Source: Hyperoplus lanceolatus (taxonomy: Eukaryota; Chordata; Actinopteri; Uranoscopiformes; Ammodytidae). From it: 64,000 nt of DNA. The DNA is taken from assembly GCA_026929865.2 (NCBI GenBank), contig CM049407.1:21286501-21350500 (forward strand), in the 5' to 3' direction. Below are positions 1 through 11,714 of the stretch, in pieces. Each line of letters opens with the position of its first letter. The stretch's first letter is position 1. A program made the position numbers and the translations under genes. The notes beneath the pieces are model-generated. The model made no database searches, was not told the origin of the DNA, and saw only the letters and a program-made list of their open reading frames with translations.

Positions 1-65
1 TTTTCATTTTGTTTTGTATGTGGATGTCTGAAATAAAACTAAATCAAACTCAAACTCAAACTCAA
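1..65 (+). repeat. Probable retroelement 3' tail ending in a short tandem repeat
   Basis: The window opens with an A/T-rich stretch containing a GAAATAAAA-like polyadenylation motif, followed by repeats of TCAAAC. That layout is usual for the 3' end of a fish non-LTR element with a short-repeat tail. The body lies outside the window, so the family cannot be named. Confidence 0.3.
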
Positions 66-735
66 TTCTTTATACAATGTGTCAACTCAAAGCTTTACTC
101 AGTTGGTAGTCTGGCTTGACCACTCCCGCCAGCGTCTATTAAGCGCTGGCGTCGGCAAACAACGCTACGCCTCCATTGGCTGCTTCCCGGGGTTAGCCCC
201 GCCGTAGATGATTGTGATTGGTTTAAATAAATAAAAACAGGCCAGCCCAGTCTCCCCCCGAATAGACGGCTCTAAACGGAGTGCTTCCAGACCATACTAC
301 TTGCTGTAGTTTGGTCTGGCTTTGCGAGACTACTCAGTTGGTGATGTTGTAAATGGAGCTGCTGCGATGCAAAACAAAATTCAGACTTTCTCTGAAAATA
401 AAGTTGTATCATATCGTATCATATTGTATCATGATACAATATTGTATAATATTGTGTTTCCACCTTCTGCTACTTTATACTTTGACACCACTTTATTTCA
501 GAGAAAAATATTATATTCATTTGAAAGCTGTTATTTTTCTGAAGACATGATGAGTTGTAAAATATAATTACAGATAACACTAGTGTAAATATTAAAACAA
601 TGTACACTTTGAAATTGGAAGAGATTTGGTTCCTTGCTCAAGGAGACATCAGCAGTGCCAGGCAGCTACCTATCCACCCTCCAAGTGACTGGGCCCTTGC
701 TGGACCTTAACTGGCCACCCTCCAGTCACCAAGAC
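66..735 (+). repeat. Dispersed repeat, copy 1 (interrupted by a 226-bp element)
   Basis: This sequence starts TTCTTTATACAATG and matches 8442-9583 closely in the same orientation, apart from different insertions in each copy. Shared landmarks are the block ending TGCTGCGATGCAAAAC, a TATCATATCG-type AT-rich stretch, and a block with CTCCAAGTGACTGG and CACCCTCCAGTCACCAAG. No protein is recognised in it. The two copies flank the alpha connexin gene. It could be an unclassified transposon or an old segmental duplication. Confidence 0.6.
107..332. mobile_element. Short non-autonomous DNA transposon inserted in the dispersed repeat
   Basis: Comparison with the uninterrupted copy at about 8470-8500 shows that this block is an insertion. 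The flanks carry CTCAGTTGG on both sides (98-106 and 333-341), and the match can be extended to 11 bp (TACTCAGTTGG). The ends are inverted: TAGTCTGGC on the left and TAGTCTCGC as the reverse complement of the right end. It has no coding capacity. An 8-9 bp duplication would suit hAT, Mutator or Merlin-type elements; the superfamily is left open. Confidence 0.6.
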
Positions 736-1705
736 GAACCTTCCACACTGCTCTCAGTCTGTGCATGTGTGCATGTTTGCTGCAGCTGGGGGAGACCAAA
801 CTGTTAAGATGACCCTCTGTGCAAAATAAATAAATAATAAATAATATATTTATATTTAAACTACTTACGAAAAGCAGGTGTGCATGTATACAAAAGGGAA
901 CTGATCCCTTTATAAATCCTTATACAGTATATAAAACTTTAAGCTATACCCAAGTGAAAAAAGAACACTTAAAGGCCTACTTCATCAGTGGGAACATGAA
1001 GGTGAATTGAACTCGGACTTTTTTTCTTTTTTTGGAGGTTAAAATGTATGAATAATTAGGGGCGCGGTCTCTTGAGTGACAGCTACCCGCCCGTTGGCCC
1101 TCAGTTCGCCTTGGAGGTATACGTCACCTAGATGGGCATATCTCTCTGCCCCCGATGTCACATCAATGCTCTTTTTCGGTAAGAGGAAATGAGGCGGAGT
1201 GAAAATCTGACAAGATGGCAACGCGCATAAGCCAGGAAGATTGGATGCAGTTGGAATAACTGAGGTCAGCCCGGATGCTACATCCATTTTATATACTATC
1301 TATGACTTAAGTTGTGTTAAACTTAAACAACTTAAGTTGCACTTAAGTTATACTTAAGCAGTGCTTCGACATAATTTAATAAAATAAATAAATCCTAAAA
1401 GAGCAATTGTGTAGCTGAAATGCATAATATAAAATTATAAAAAAAATTGTTTAATATGCTCTATCTGATTGCAAAGAGAGGGTTTGTATCAGGAGATGTG
1501 AATCATGTAGAAAAATATGTACTTTTCTTAATTTAAAAAAAGTGAATCTTCAGTGGGTAAAACATTCATTGGTGAGTTACCCTTATAAAATGGTTACATT
1601 TAGGAATTTATATGATAAATGCACTCTTATGAAACTAGCTATAAATGCTTTTTATCAATTTAAATCTTTAACTTCTTGAGATACTTTGTGATAAAATCCT
1701 AATAC
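736..1705. other. Intergenic DNA, no gene seen
   Basis: AT-rich sequence with a run of near-repeated CTTAAGTTG motifs around 1300-1365. No exon, RNA gene or clear mobile element was recognised. Confidence 0.5.
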
Positions 1706-3325
1706 TTAAAGATCTCCTATAGAGCAACCTGACATGAATCACATCACAAAAAACCATGTAGATTTTCGGGATACTCTTCCTCTCACCCTAGCGCGCACTG
1801 CAGTCTCTCTCAACACTCAGCTTTGTGCTTCTCTGCTCCGTCCCCCCCCCCCCCCCTCCTGCAAACCCCACTCCGTTGTGATTGGTTACCTTCCTTCCGG
1901 AACACTTTCAGTGGCGCGAGGCCGTTACCGTAAATGGAAACATCCGCTTGTGTGACGAAAAGAATGTCCGTGTGACGAAAAGAATGTCCGTGTGATACCC
2001 AGGGGGCAAAGTGATTTTATGGACATGGAGCGTTGTAAAAGGTTGTTCACCAAAAATGACATCTAGGACCTTCCATGATCACAACCTGGGTGGACAACCT
2101 GGTCAACAAGCTGCTGGAAAGCTACAGTGGGCCGACAAAGCAAATCAGAACCACTGTTTAAGTGAATGGGGGTGAATGGGGATGGGCTAATGGGGAATTT
2201 TTTAAACTTATAGATATCATTATGAGACTTTGCCAGTTGATTACTGACATTAAAACAAACACTTTTTGTATTACAGTATTTTCCAAAATGTTTAAATAAA
2301 TATGAAAAATCATCAATATCTTACTGATGATGCGAAAATTTGCATATCTGCAAAGCCCCAAAATCTAGATGTTGGAAGAAAACCAAGTCAATTTGTTTTT
2401 AAATCTTTAAAACAAAACAAGTGTCCAACTGCCTGAAGCCTTTCCTAATCACAGTTAAAATTTGATCAATAACCCATAGAAAATACATTTTTTACACAGT
2501 TACATTTCATGTGCTATGGACCAAAAGTGTCCTTTTGGAGTCTCCAGCTGCTATTTTAGGAAACGGCTAGACATTCCCTTGGAAAAAACAGTGTAAAAAA
2601 ATTCATTTTCTATGGGTTATTGATCAAATTTGAACTGTGATTAGGAAAGGCTTCAGGCAGTTGGACACTTGTTTTGTTTTAAAAATTTAAAAACAAATTG
2701 ACTTGATTTTCTTCCAACATCTAGATTTTGGGGCTTTGCAGATATGCAAATTTTTGCATCATTAGTAAGATATTGATGATTTTTCATATCTATTCAAACC
2801 TTTTGGAAAATACTGTAATACAAAAAGTTGTTGTTTTAATGTCAGTAATCAACTTGCAAAGTTTCATAATGATATATATAAGTTTAAAAAATTCCCTATT
2901 AGCCCACCCCCCATTCGCTTAAACAGTGGTTCTGATTTGCTCTATGTCGGCCCGCTGTAGCTTTCCAGCAGCTTGTTGACAAGGTTGTCCACCCAGGTTG
3001 GGATCCTGGAAGGTCCTGGATATCATTTCTGGTGAACAACCTTTTACAACGCTCCATGTCTGTTTTTCAAAAAAAAGGGGTTTTGCCCCCTAGGTATGAC
3101 GAAAAGAATGTACGGAAATTCTGAACCGCTTTGAACACGTGATTTCTCGACTGGCTGCCCTAGTGTTTAGTGCTCTGCACAGCCACCCCAGACGGTCAGC
3201 AGGGAATACGTCTTATTGCATGTACTTAATTATTTGATACGCTAGTATGGTTAAACATGACTATAAATCATTATAACAACGTTTATAGGTCATAAAAGTC
3301 AAAAAGTATAATAGGTCCACTTTAA
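1706..3325. mobile_element. Possible TTAA-flanked outer element containing the palindrome
   Basis: TTAA at 1706-1709 is followed by AGATCTCCTATA, and the right end reads TATAATAGGTCCACT before TTAA at 3322-3325, giving weakly inverted ends. Between them lie a poly-C run (about 1843-1858) and a 20-bp motif, GTGACGAAAAGAATGTCCGT, repeated in tandem at about 1950-1990 and partly again at 3097-3115. This suggests a TTAA-type element into which the 1998-3094 element jumped. The terminal match is poor, so the call is tentative. Confidence 0.3.
1998..3094. mobile_element. 1.1-kb palindromic (foldback) DNA transposon, TA target site
   Basis: The left end CCCAGGGGGCAAA and the right end TTTGCCCCCTAGG are inverted copies, each flanked by TA (1996-1997 and 3095-3096). 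The inverted similarity runs almost to the centre near 2540-2600, so each arm is about 500 bp. The same hypothetical peptide beginning MGLCRYANF is encoded in opposite directions in the two arms (2361 on minus, 2728 on plus), which follows directly from the palindrome. There is no transposase, so this is a non-autonomous element of the Tc1/mariner or similar TA-inserting type. Confidence 0.75.
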
Positions 3326-3334
3326 AGTAACTTT

Positions 3335-3952
3335 AACACAAAATACACTCAAACATAACACACTTTTTAGAGCTATTCTTGAGCACATTAAGAAATACTC
3401 TCAAACATAGCACACTTTTTAGAACTATACTTAAAGCTGGGGTATATGATTTAGGAGAAAATAGCAGTCGGGATAGAATCGGAGCCTTGCTCTGATTGGT
3501 CAAAGTGTACATGAGCGGTACACTTTGACCAATCAGAGCGAGGCTCCGATTCTCCGTTCTTATTGGCTGTTGGGACTGTCCATTCACTTTGGCACCGACG
3601 TTGTTGGTGTAGAGCGTGTCAGGGAGGGACCAGAGAGAACACAAGTGGAGCGGTTTAGGTATTTGGATTCAAATCTCTACCCCAACTACTATTTTCTCCC
3701 AAATCATATACCCCAGCTTTAAGCATATTAAGAAATACTCTCAAACATAGCACAGATTTTATAGCTATACTTAAGCACATTAAGAAACACTCTCAAACAT
3801 AGCACACTTTTTATAACTATACTTAAGCACATTAAGAAATACAGTCAAACATAGCATACTTTTTATAACTATACTTAAGCACATTAAAAAATACATTGAA
3901 ACATAGCACACATTTGATAACTATACTTAAACGTAATTTCAGTGAAGCAAAC
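3335..3952. repeat. Minisatellite with about 53-bp units (split by a MITE)
   Basis: About seven imperfect direct repeats built on CACATTAAGAAATACTCTC, then AAACATAGCACACTTTTTA, then a CTATACTTAAG block, about 53 bp each. Two copies precede and about five follow the MITE at 3435-3718. Units differ by scattered substitutions, so the array is not freshly amplified. There are no unique spacers, so it is not CRISPR-like. Confidence 0.75.
3435..3718. mobile_element. TTAA-flanked MITE with a strong internal hairpin
   Basis: The ends AGCTGGGGTATATGATTT and AAATCATATACCCCAGCT are exact inverted repeats, flanked by TTAA at 3431-3434 and 3719-3722. The neighbouring tandem-repeat units contain a single TTAA at the matching place, which shows the empty site. 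TTAA duplication is typical of piggyBac and Kolobok elements. Within it, about 3477-3552 forms a nearly perfect 34-bp stem with a short loop. Confidence 0.8.
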
Positions 3953-3975
3953 ATTAAAATATACTTTTCAAAAAT

Positions 3976-3976
3976 A

Positions 3977-4044
<68 letters not shown>

Positions 4045-4063
4045 ATTTATTGATTGATTTATT
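3976..4063. repeat. (GATT)n microsatellite
   Basis: About 20 GATT units, slightly interrupted at the right end. The sequence on its right may be a retroelement whose tail this is. Confidence 0.9.
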
Positions 4064-4290
4064 TATTCTTTTAATGACCACACAGCCAGGCTGGTGGAAT
4101 TTGTTGTCAGTACAGCTTGGTACAGGTTCCATGTTCCAACTTACAAAACATATAACACACACACTACAATACATAAATACATAAGGGCCATGCTTAATCC
4201 TCAGCGATCAGAGTTCAGAATGTTTATTGCAGGTGGAATGAAACTGTTTTTGAACAGGGTTGTTCTGGAGGCACAGTAAATACACTAATA
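4064..4290. repeat. Probable retroelement remnant next to (GATT)n
   Basis: The stretch beginning with ACCACACAGCCAGGCTGG and adjoining a (GATT)n array looks like the 3' part of a fish non-LTR element lying on the minus strand with a CAAT-type tail. No reverse transcriptase sequence is present, so the call rests on layout only. Confidence 0.35.
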
Positions 4291-6000
4291 AAAATCATAC
4301 TTTATCTGAACTTTAGAGTAGTGCATTGAAGCACATATGAAGCACAAAATAATATACTTAAAGTAAACTTTAAGAAAAGTACATAAGGGTATTGATATAC
4401 TTGGACAAACTTTTAACATACTTCGTAAATATACTTTTGATATAAAAAATACACTATTCTTTCACATGGGTAATACATAACTATTTCATAAAAATTAATG
4501 TCTGTTACATTCAAGCCATTGCTCCACAAGACTCTCTGTATTGCTAAGTATGGCAGCGTTTAGCAGGAGCTCCAAAAACAAAAACAAAGAAGCACCCAAG
4601 AAATGTTTCAGTTGTTGGTTCTCCTGCAAAGAAAACACCTGGATGTACAGCAGATGGAATAAAATCTATGGGCCATCACCGAAGGCTTTGCTCAAGTACA
4701 GTATATGTGCCAACAGTGTGGTTGTAATTCCTCTGAATTCCTCATGGGGGCAACAAGAGTTACACACTATAGCTTTAAGACCATTATTCTAGGGAATAAT
4801 ATTCCTTGATATTGGGTATCTTCCAATACTGAATCACATCTCATACTTACTTAACTACTTATTTACTTCAGCTTGAAAGTTTAACTTGGAGAATGAATCG
4901 ATCTAAAAGAGAGAAAATGTGTCCCTTTGTTGGAGATATTGGAACCATAGTAACACTTGCATCCCTACGCGTTTGTGTAGATCATGTGTATCACAGAGGG
5001 GAGGTTTTTCCCACACAGATGACCTTTGGCTGTGAACATGCACTGGCTTTTGAAAAGTAACCATCAACAGACTAACTTAACTTAACTTAAACATAAAAAA
5101 CATGCAACCCGAATGTGTTGTACACTGAAATCAAGGTGTCACACATGTTAAATTTAGTTTTGGTGACTGAATGCTGTGATAAACATCAGCCATCTTAAAT
5201 GAGGTTTATGTGAATAGTAACATAGTCTCGGGCTGGAAAATTAATAATATTTTTTTCTATGGCTGCAGCTTTTATTTACATCACACTATCATACATTTAT
5301 CTCCAGCATTGTGTATGCTGTAATAAAATTGCATGTAGCTCTCTGCTTTAAAACATGAATATTGACAAAATACACCCTTTCTGAAAATCTGTCAAAGCAA
5401 ATATAGTCACAAATATGTAAGTATAATATCTCCAATAACCAAATAATCATGTTGAAATGTATTGTTCATTTTGATTGATAAAATCAAATATTCAGCAAGT
5501 CTCCTGAAAATATCACAGCATTTAACAACTCAAAAACAGTTTAGATATGCATTGTGCGTAGTCACATATTTAGAATAAACAGTAATATGGCGATAAAACA
5601 ACACATTTATTGCATTAGAGTTGACCTTTTTCACACATTTCACAGCTTCAGTTTAAGTAAATTGCTTGTAAACAAAATATTTCTCAAATTATCTGCATCC
5701 TATCACTGACTGATTATGGAAGTTCATTCATGTCAAAACTATGAAGTCAGTGCAGAACAAATTTGAGCCGCATGTCTATATTTCAGTTGTGTAGACACAG
5801 ATCCTTTGAGTACAATCAAGGAATTGCGAGTGCTTTTAAAGATTTGATACCACAAGAGGAGTTGACTGACTTGCAAACTCATCACAGCTAGAATCTGTTT
5901 TGTGTTCACTCCATAGTTTTTTCTCTAATAGTCATCTGTATTCATATTTGCGGCCTGATGCATGTTGTTCCTGATACTTGGTTAAAAGCACAGATGGTCC
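4291..6000. other. Intergenic DNA and likely 3' UTR of the alpha connexin
   Basis: No second gene is seen. The part nearest 6000 is probably the 3' untranslated region of the minus-strand alpha connexin. TTTATT at about 5606-5611 reads AATAAA on the minus strand and could be its polyadenylation signal, which would give a roughly 400-base 3' UTR. This is inference from distance alone. Confidence 0.35.
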
Positions 6001-7053
6001 CTAGATCTTCAGGTCATCCATCCTGCTCTTGTTATTGCTGTGCTTGCTGGACTGACTGTTTCGGCGCAGATTTTCAACAGGCAACTCAGAGGCGGCGCTG
6101 GAGATTTTCCTTTCCTCCGTCTCTTCTCCCTCTGCTTGACCTTTTCTCTCCACAGCCAAATTATCTCTGTTCTGCTTGTAAACAGCTTTGCTGTTGTAAG
6201 GGCTGTAAGCAGAGTTCGACTCTTCCATATTGTACTTTGAGTCAGCAGTGAAAGGTTCCGGCGATGTGGGATGACCGGCAAAGTAGCTATAGTTGGGGAC
6301 GTAGGGCATTGCCGCCTCAGGCAGGGCCATGGCAGCCTTTGATCGTCTGTAACGCAGACCCTGTTGGCACTTTTTGAAGCCCAGATGGTATATTTCCACC
6401 AGGTTGAGCAGCAGGGAGAAGCAAGCCACAGCCAGCATGAAGATGATGAAGATGGTCTTCTCAGTGGGACGGGAGATGTAGCAGTTCACCACGTTAGGGC
6501 AAGGCCAGCGGTCGCAGGTGTACATCGCCTTGAGCTCAAAGCCATACAGGAAGTACTGCGCCACGATAAAGCCAACTTCAAACAGGGTTTTGAAAATTAT
6601 GTTGAAGACATAGGTCCGCAGCAGGGCTCCCTTCAGACGAACGTGGCCCTGGTTGTCTTTGACTGGGCCCTTCTTGCCCTTTTTGCCATGTGAATGCTTC
6701 TCATCATGGATGGCATGGTCCTTCTCTTTCTGCGTCTCCTTCTCCTCCATGCGGACCAGATGGAGGATGTGGCCCAGATAGATGAGGGTTGGCGTGGAGA
6801 CAAAGATGATCTGCATCACCCAGAAGCGGATGTGAGAGATGGGGAAGGTCTTGTCATAACAGACGTTCTGACAACCGGGCTGCTTGGTGTCACATGAGAA
6901 GCCGGACAGCTCGTCGCCCCACACCTTCTCTGCGGCGGTTCCCAGCACCAGGATGCGGAAGATGAACAGCACTGTCAGCCAGACCTTGCCCACAACGGTG
7001 GAGTGTTCCTGGGCGCTCTCCAGCAGCTTCCCCAACAAATTCCAGTCCCCCAT
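6001..7053 (-). CDS. gja3: Gap-junction alpha connexin, GJA3 (Cx46)-like, 350 aa
   Basis: A connexin: six copies form a hemichannel that docks with one on a neighbouring cell and lets ions and small molecules pass. The whole coding sequence is in one exon, as is usual in the family. Visible parts are the N-terminal helix [10 protein letters not shown]1 near 20-41; extracellular loop 1 with Cys54, Cys61 and Cys65 (C-x6-C-x3-C); TM2 near 77-98; a Lys/His-rich cytoplasmic loop (about 100-140); TM3 near 147-170; loop 2 with Cys180, Cys185 and Cys191; the SRPTEKT signature at 194-200; TM4 near 201-224; and a cytoplasmic tail ending DDLKI, like the ZO-1 PDZ-binding ends of Cx43 and Cx46. The run from the third membrane helix into loop 2 (about 143-186) is closest to GJA3 from memory. 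Human GJA3 has 435 residues, so this tail is short. Loop 2 has Asn190 where Asp is nearly invariant. It may be a teleost paralogue such as zebrafish cx39.9 rather than the strict GJA3 orthologue. Confidence 0.88.
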   Translation of the reverse strand: MGDWNLLGKLLESAQEHSTVVGKVWLTVLFIFRILVLGTAAEKVWGDELSGFSCDTKQPGCQNVCYDKTFPISHIRFWVMQIIFVSTPTLIYLGHILHLVRMEEKETQKEKDHAIHDEKHSHGKKGKKGPVKDNQGHVRLKGALLRTYVFNIIFKTLFEVGFIVAQYFLYGFELKAMYTCDRWPCPNVVNCYISRPTEKTIFIIFMLAVACFSLLLNLVEIYHLGFKKCQQGLRYRRSKAAMALPEAAMPYVPNYSYFAGHPTSPEPFTADSKYNMEESNSAYSPYNSKAVYKQNRDNLAVERKGQAEGEETEERKISSAASELPVENLRRNSQSSKHSNNKSRMDDLKI

Positions 7054-8441
7054 GATGGCTCACAGACGTGCACTCAGTTTCATTTACAAAAAAACAAGAA
7101 ATTTGCCTGTAAGGACAGAGAAAATGTGTAAAGGAACAATCTTCATTAGAGAGTGCCATGGATAAAATAAACAGTAATGTGACAGGCAGTCAGGCTTTCC
7201 TATAACTTTGTCGAGTGGTTAAAATTGTGGTTGTGAAAAGGTTTTATTTCCTTTTATTGTATCGTAAAACGTTGTGGAATCATTTGTGTCATTCATCTTA
7301 ATCAAAATTAAATCAAAACTAATGTCCTGCAATTTACTCAGTACATTCCTTGCATGCACATGATTAAAACAAATTAAAACGGTATTTATTTTTGTAAAGG
7401 GACATAGTGTGAAGACACGGCACCATCAAATACTACAGTACTTCAGAAAACCCAGGATGAAACTTACCAGTAGAACATAGATTGATCATACATTTACTGT
7501 GTCTGTGACTGTGTCCTATCCAGTGCAAAGGGGACAGGACACTGATGACTGTGTGAGAGAAAGCCCTGAAGCTGGCTAGGGAGACTCTTACGTGCATGCT
7601 CACAGATCTTGTGACACACTACCCAACAGTGCTGCAAGAGTCCAAAATTTTCTAGGTTAGACTTTAGGGCGTACATGTCACAACATAGCCAAAATGAACT
7701 TTAAAAATAGTGGGAGCCTACTTGATTCATACATAAAGATTGCCATGCAGGAATCAAAGGAGCCCATGAATACTTTTCACACAACAGCGGCAGTTGAAAT
7801 ACTTAACAAAAGACACCAAAATCGCCAAAACATGGAGTTAGCCATTCAAATAATTATCTTGGGGTTTTCGTCATTAAGAATGACATACCTGATAATGTTC
7901 ATCTCCTACAGTAGATCCACACTCCCTCGGTGACTGAGCCTCTTCAGTTCATAGAAAGGCCATGTTCTCGTGAACCACCGAGGAGACTGCAGAGCCAAGA
8001 TAAACTTCTCTCAGATAGTTTTCACAAGAGGCTCTATGATCCCGCCTGCTGCCAACCCACTCCAACCTGATCAATGCCCACTGTTCGAAATGCCTCCACA
8101 ACTGAACCCCCTGTCTGGTCTCTTTGCAAAACAATCCGGTTTGAAGAAAATGACAAACCTCTATTCTAAGAGGGGTTTCTGTTCAGCTGAATGGCAGCTC
8201 AAGGGTCCAGTGAGAATGTAGGTTAGCCTTACACGTGAGCAGGCTCTAAATATAAGTCACAGTGAAGGGAGTGCCTTTGTTGTCACTCTCATGGTGATCT
8301 GACCCTAGGAGCACAAGACAGTGTGCAGCCTTCTCTTGGTGCCGCAGAGAGAATTTCTGCTTGTTGAGTGATTGATAAACTTTGTGCACAATATTTAAAG
8401 TTGCAGAGGAAGATATATAGATGGGATCCTATGTCCTTTGA
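7054..8441. other. Upstream region of the alpha connexin
   Basis: This lies 5' of the minus-strand connexin and should contain its promoter and any untranslated first exon, which connexin genes commonly have. No promoter element can be named with confidence and no other gene is seen. Confidence 0.4.
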
Positions 8442-9583
8442 AAGTTCTTTATACAATGTGTCAACTCAAAGCTTTACTCAGTTGGTGATGTTGTAAATGG
8501 AGCTGCTGCGATGCAAAACAAAATTCAGACTTTCTCTGAAAATAAAGTTGTATCATATCGTATCATATTGTATCATGATACAATATTGTATCGTGTTGTA
8601 TCATCAGTGGTGTAGTCTACGTGATACGCAGGTATACGCAGTATGCCCACTAAGAAAGCTCCAGCATTACCGTATGCCCAGTAAGAAATGCGAAATGACA
8701 CGTAACAATTTCGATAGTGACAGAATTCAACAGTCATACTTTCATTCGTAAATTCAACCTGTGCGCTGTGTCCCTGTGGAAGTCGCAATGGACTTATAAT
8801 AGATAAGCGGGACCAGGCATTACCCCACGGCCCGTTTCATTGCGGACTGTTGAGTAAAAGAAAGGACGATGTCCAACCCGAAAATACTGGCAGCGCGACG
8901 CAACATTCAGCTCAGTAGTCCCCTCGGGAGACGCGCACGATGCTGTCGGAGCACACCAAAAGCGCGCAGGGACTTATTTTCTCCCAGTGAGGAAAAACTA
9001 ATATTCTCAGTTTGCATAACCCGTTTGAAATTCATATTAACTTTTGTGAGCACTTAAAGGCGGGAAACAATGTATTATTATATCACAAAAATCTGGGGGA
9101 GACCCCCATGCCCCCCAATTTAATTTGGGAATAGAAATCCTAAATTCTGTGTTTCTAAAGGCAGGCTAAGGTGTACAATGTGTTTGCCTTTGCTGTACCT
9201 AAAAATTGTAAACTAACCACGGTATAAGCCATATGTTAAATGTGTAAATGCTGTGCTGCATATTCAAGAAGAGGCTAGAAGGGAATCATCACAGTATACC
9301 CACTACAAAAAACTAGACTACACCACTGTGTATCATATATTGTATCGTATTGTATCATGATGCAATATTGTAGCGCCTCCTGTTTCGACTTTCTGCTACT
9401 TTATACTTTCACATCACTTTATTTCAGAGTGTCAACATCAAAATGATGTACACTTTAAAATAAGAAGAGGTTTGGCTTCTTGCTTATGGACACCTCAACA
9501 GTGCCAGCTACCACTCCACTCTCCAAGTGACTGGTCCCTTGCTAGACCTGAACTGGCCACCCTCCAGTCACCAAGCCGAATCC
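8442..9583 (+). repeat. Dispersed repeat, copy 2 (interrupted by a hAT element)
   Basis: This is the second copy of the repeat at 66-735, in the same orientation. It retains the uninterrupted TTTACTCAGTTGGTGATG site that carries an insertion in copy 1, and itself carries a different insertion at 8605-9328. Similarity resumes after that insertion and ends near the CACCAAGCCGAA motif at about 9570. Confidence 0.6.
8605..9328. mobile_element. Non-autonomous hAT transposon, 724 bp
   Basis: The ends CAGTGGTGTAGTCTA and TAGACTACACCACTG are inverted, and an 8-bp duplication TGTATCAT flanks them (8597-8604 and 9329-9336). The CAG-type end plus an 8-bp duplication is the hAT signature. No full transposase is encoded. 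Confidence 0.85.
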
Positions 9584-11714
9584 TGTCAAACTATCAAATT
9601 AAAAATAATTTGAGAACGTGCACTGCTCTACTTATTCTTTTAGCTGAGACTTTAGATATTTGACGTCCGTAAGAATATTTAGAGATATCACAGAGTGATC
9701 ACTGTGTGACTGAACCACATGTGTTTCTCAGGAGTGGCAATTGATCAGAAAGAGACAATGTACAAAATCTCTTGTGTGCATTTTTTGCATAGGAGATGAA
9801 AATGTGATAGGAGATCATATCTTGAATTTTACTTATCTCTGGGCTGTAATTTATTATATGGTATAACATAATAAAACACTCTGAAAAGAACAATTGTATA
9901 TAATGAGTACTTTAACTTGTGTAATTGTAATTATAGTATGCATTTTACCAAACGTATGCTTCTGCACTTGAACTTTAAGTACATATTTCCATGCAGGTCT
10001 TATGTAGATAATATATTTCCACTGTTGCCACACAGTCTGGTAGCAGTTGACAACTTTTGATTTCAAAGGTTAATCTCCGCCACATGTCATTATAAAAACA
10101 TGAATACTGATTAATGTCAAAGCGCAGCGGTATTGAAGCTTACTTTTCTAACAGTTGAGTAACTGACACATTGGAAAAGATCACTATGAGCCTCTTACTG
10201 ATGAAAAAACTTTTCCAATCCCTTAAACAAAACGTGTGGGCAGAACTATAAGGCCCCACAAATAATATGAACTTTGCTCGCACACCGTCACCGCTAACAC
10301 TGATCACAGATTGAGGGAATTGGCTTTTGGTACAGTAGCTTACTGCCTTTATGCTTCTTGCCTACTCTCTATAGATGGTGTGTCTGTGTCTACAAGTTCC
10401 ATAAAAAGAGAAGTGCCCTCATGCACGGCCAAGGCCTGTCCAGCTGTCTGTGGGGTCAACCATTGTAACCCACACACTGACCCCTTACAAGGCCAGGCTA
10501 TTGATAAACCAAAACCTGTGCACTCTGGCCTTCAGAAGGACAACTTAATCAGCACGAGACGATTCCTCACAGGTGGTATCACGGCTCTGGGGATTTGACG
10601 TCTAAAGTTGGTGACGCCGCAATTAAAGGTTGGGATGTGATGTTTCATTCACATTTCTTTGTGTTTTGCCCTGTCGACGACTAGCAGGAGGGGCACCAAG
10701 TGACTACATTTCCATTTCCTTTTGTGGGTAACTGCTGCTCTCTGGTGATTTAAGGTATTACATGAACTTTAAGTCACAAAAACTGGTCATATATTAAAAT
10801 AATAAGCTCAAGGGTCCACTGTGTGCCACTGCCAACATAACATTGGAGTGATTTTGGACCACTTGAGAAGAATCAGACTTTCCTTTCTCTTTGAATTTCT
10901 AAATCTAAAATGTGCGCGTGGTAAAAAAAAAAAGAATAATTGACACAATTACACAAACTCTGGTTGATTTTATTCTGCTGTGCACTGACAATATATAAAC
11001 ATCCAGCTTCAAAATGAATGAATTTACAACACACCAGTAGTGAAAGTTCAGGAAAAAAAGGTTGCTATTCAAGTTTTTTTTGTTGCTGTTGCAAGTTATT
11101 GTCTGAAGACGACATTTTAACAACAAAGTCAAGACAAACACTGTATCATTTAACATTTATGAAACGCAACATGACATTAGTTTCACCAACCTCTCCCTAA
11201 TAACAGCTGAAGACGAGCCATAAATACCTTGTTTCATTAGATTCAGTTCATGCTGATTTAGGCAAAGCATGTCGTTTGTGTTCATATTTGACCTTACTAA
11301 TAGAATATTACCAAATTAAATTCCCCAAATAATACTACTACATCAGTAACAGTGACATTTCATAATTTAATTTCAAGATAAGATATTTGACTAAACATTT
11401 AGCTATTATATTATGTCAGTACATATATACAGTCTTTTGGTTCATGGCAGAAAGTGTTAATACAGTAGAGTTGTATGCGGTTGGAGAACTTTGTCTATTG
11501 TATTGTGGTGTGAAACCACACAGGCACCAAAATGTTTTGTCACTGAGATTATAACCCACTGTGTCAATCCTCACCAGGTCACACTGTGATGTACAGTATA
11601 TTATATTTGCACCTTACTCAAAAGTTAGATTAATGGCTGTTACCTGGATCTAAGGTGCTTATGCCTTATGCTTCCCTTTTTGCAGATGTGAAATCTATGT
11701 GTTTCTTGTAAGTA
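9584..11714. other. Intergenic DNA between the two connexins
   Basis: No exon or clear transposon was recognised. The right part is probably the 3' UTR of the beta connexin. The left part is distal upstream sequence of the alpha connexin. Confidence 0.4.

Noticed and set aside
2158-2922. Two similar small proteins beginning MGLCRYANF
   Set aside because: They are the two arms of one palindromic element read in opposite directions, not genes.
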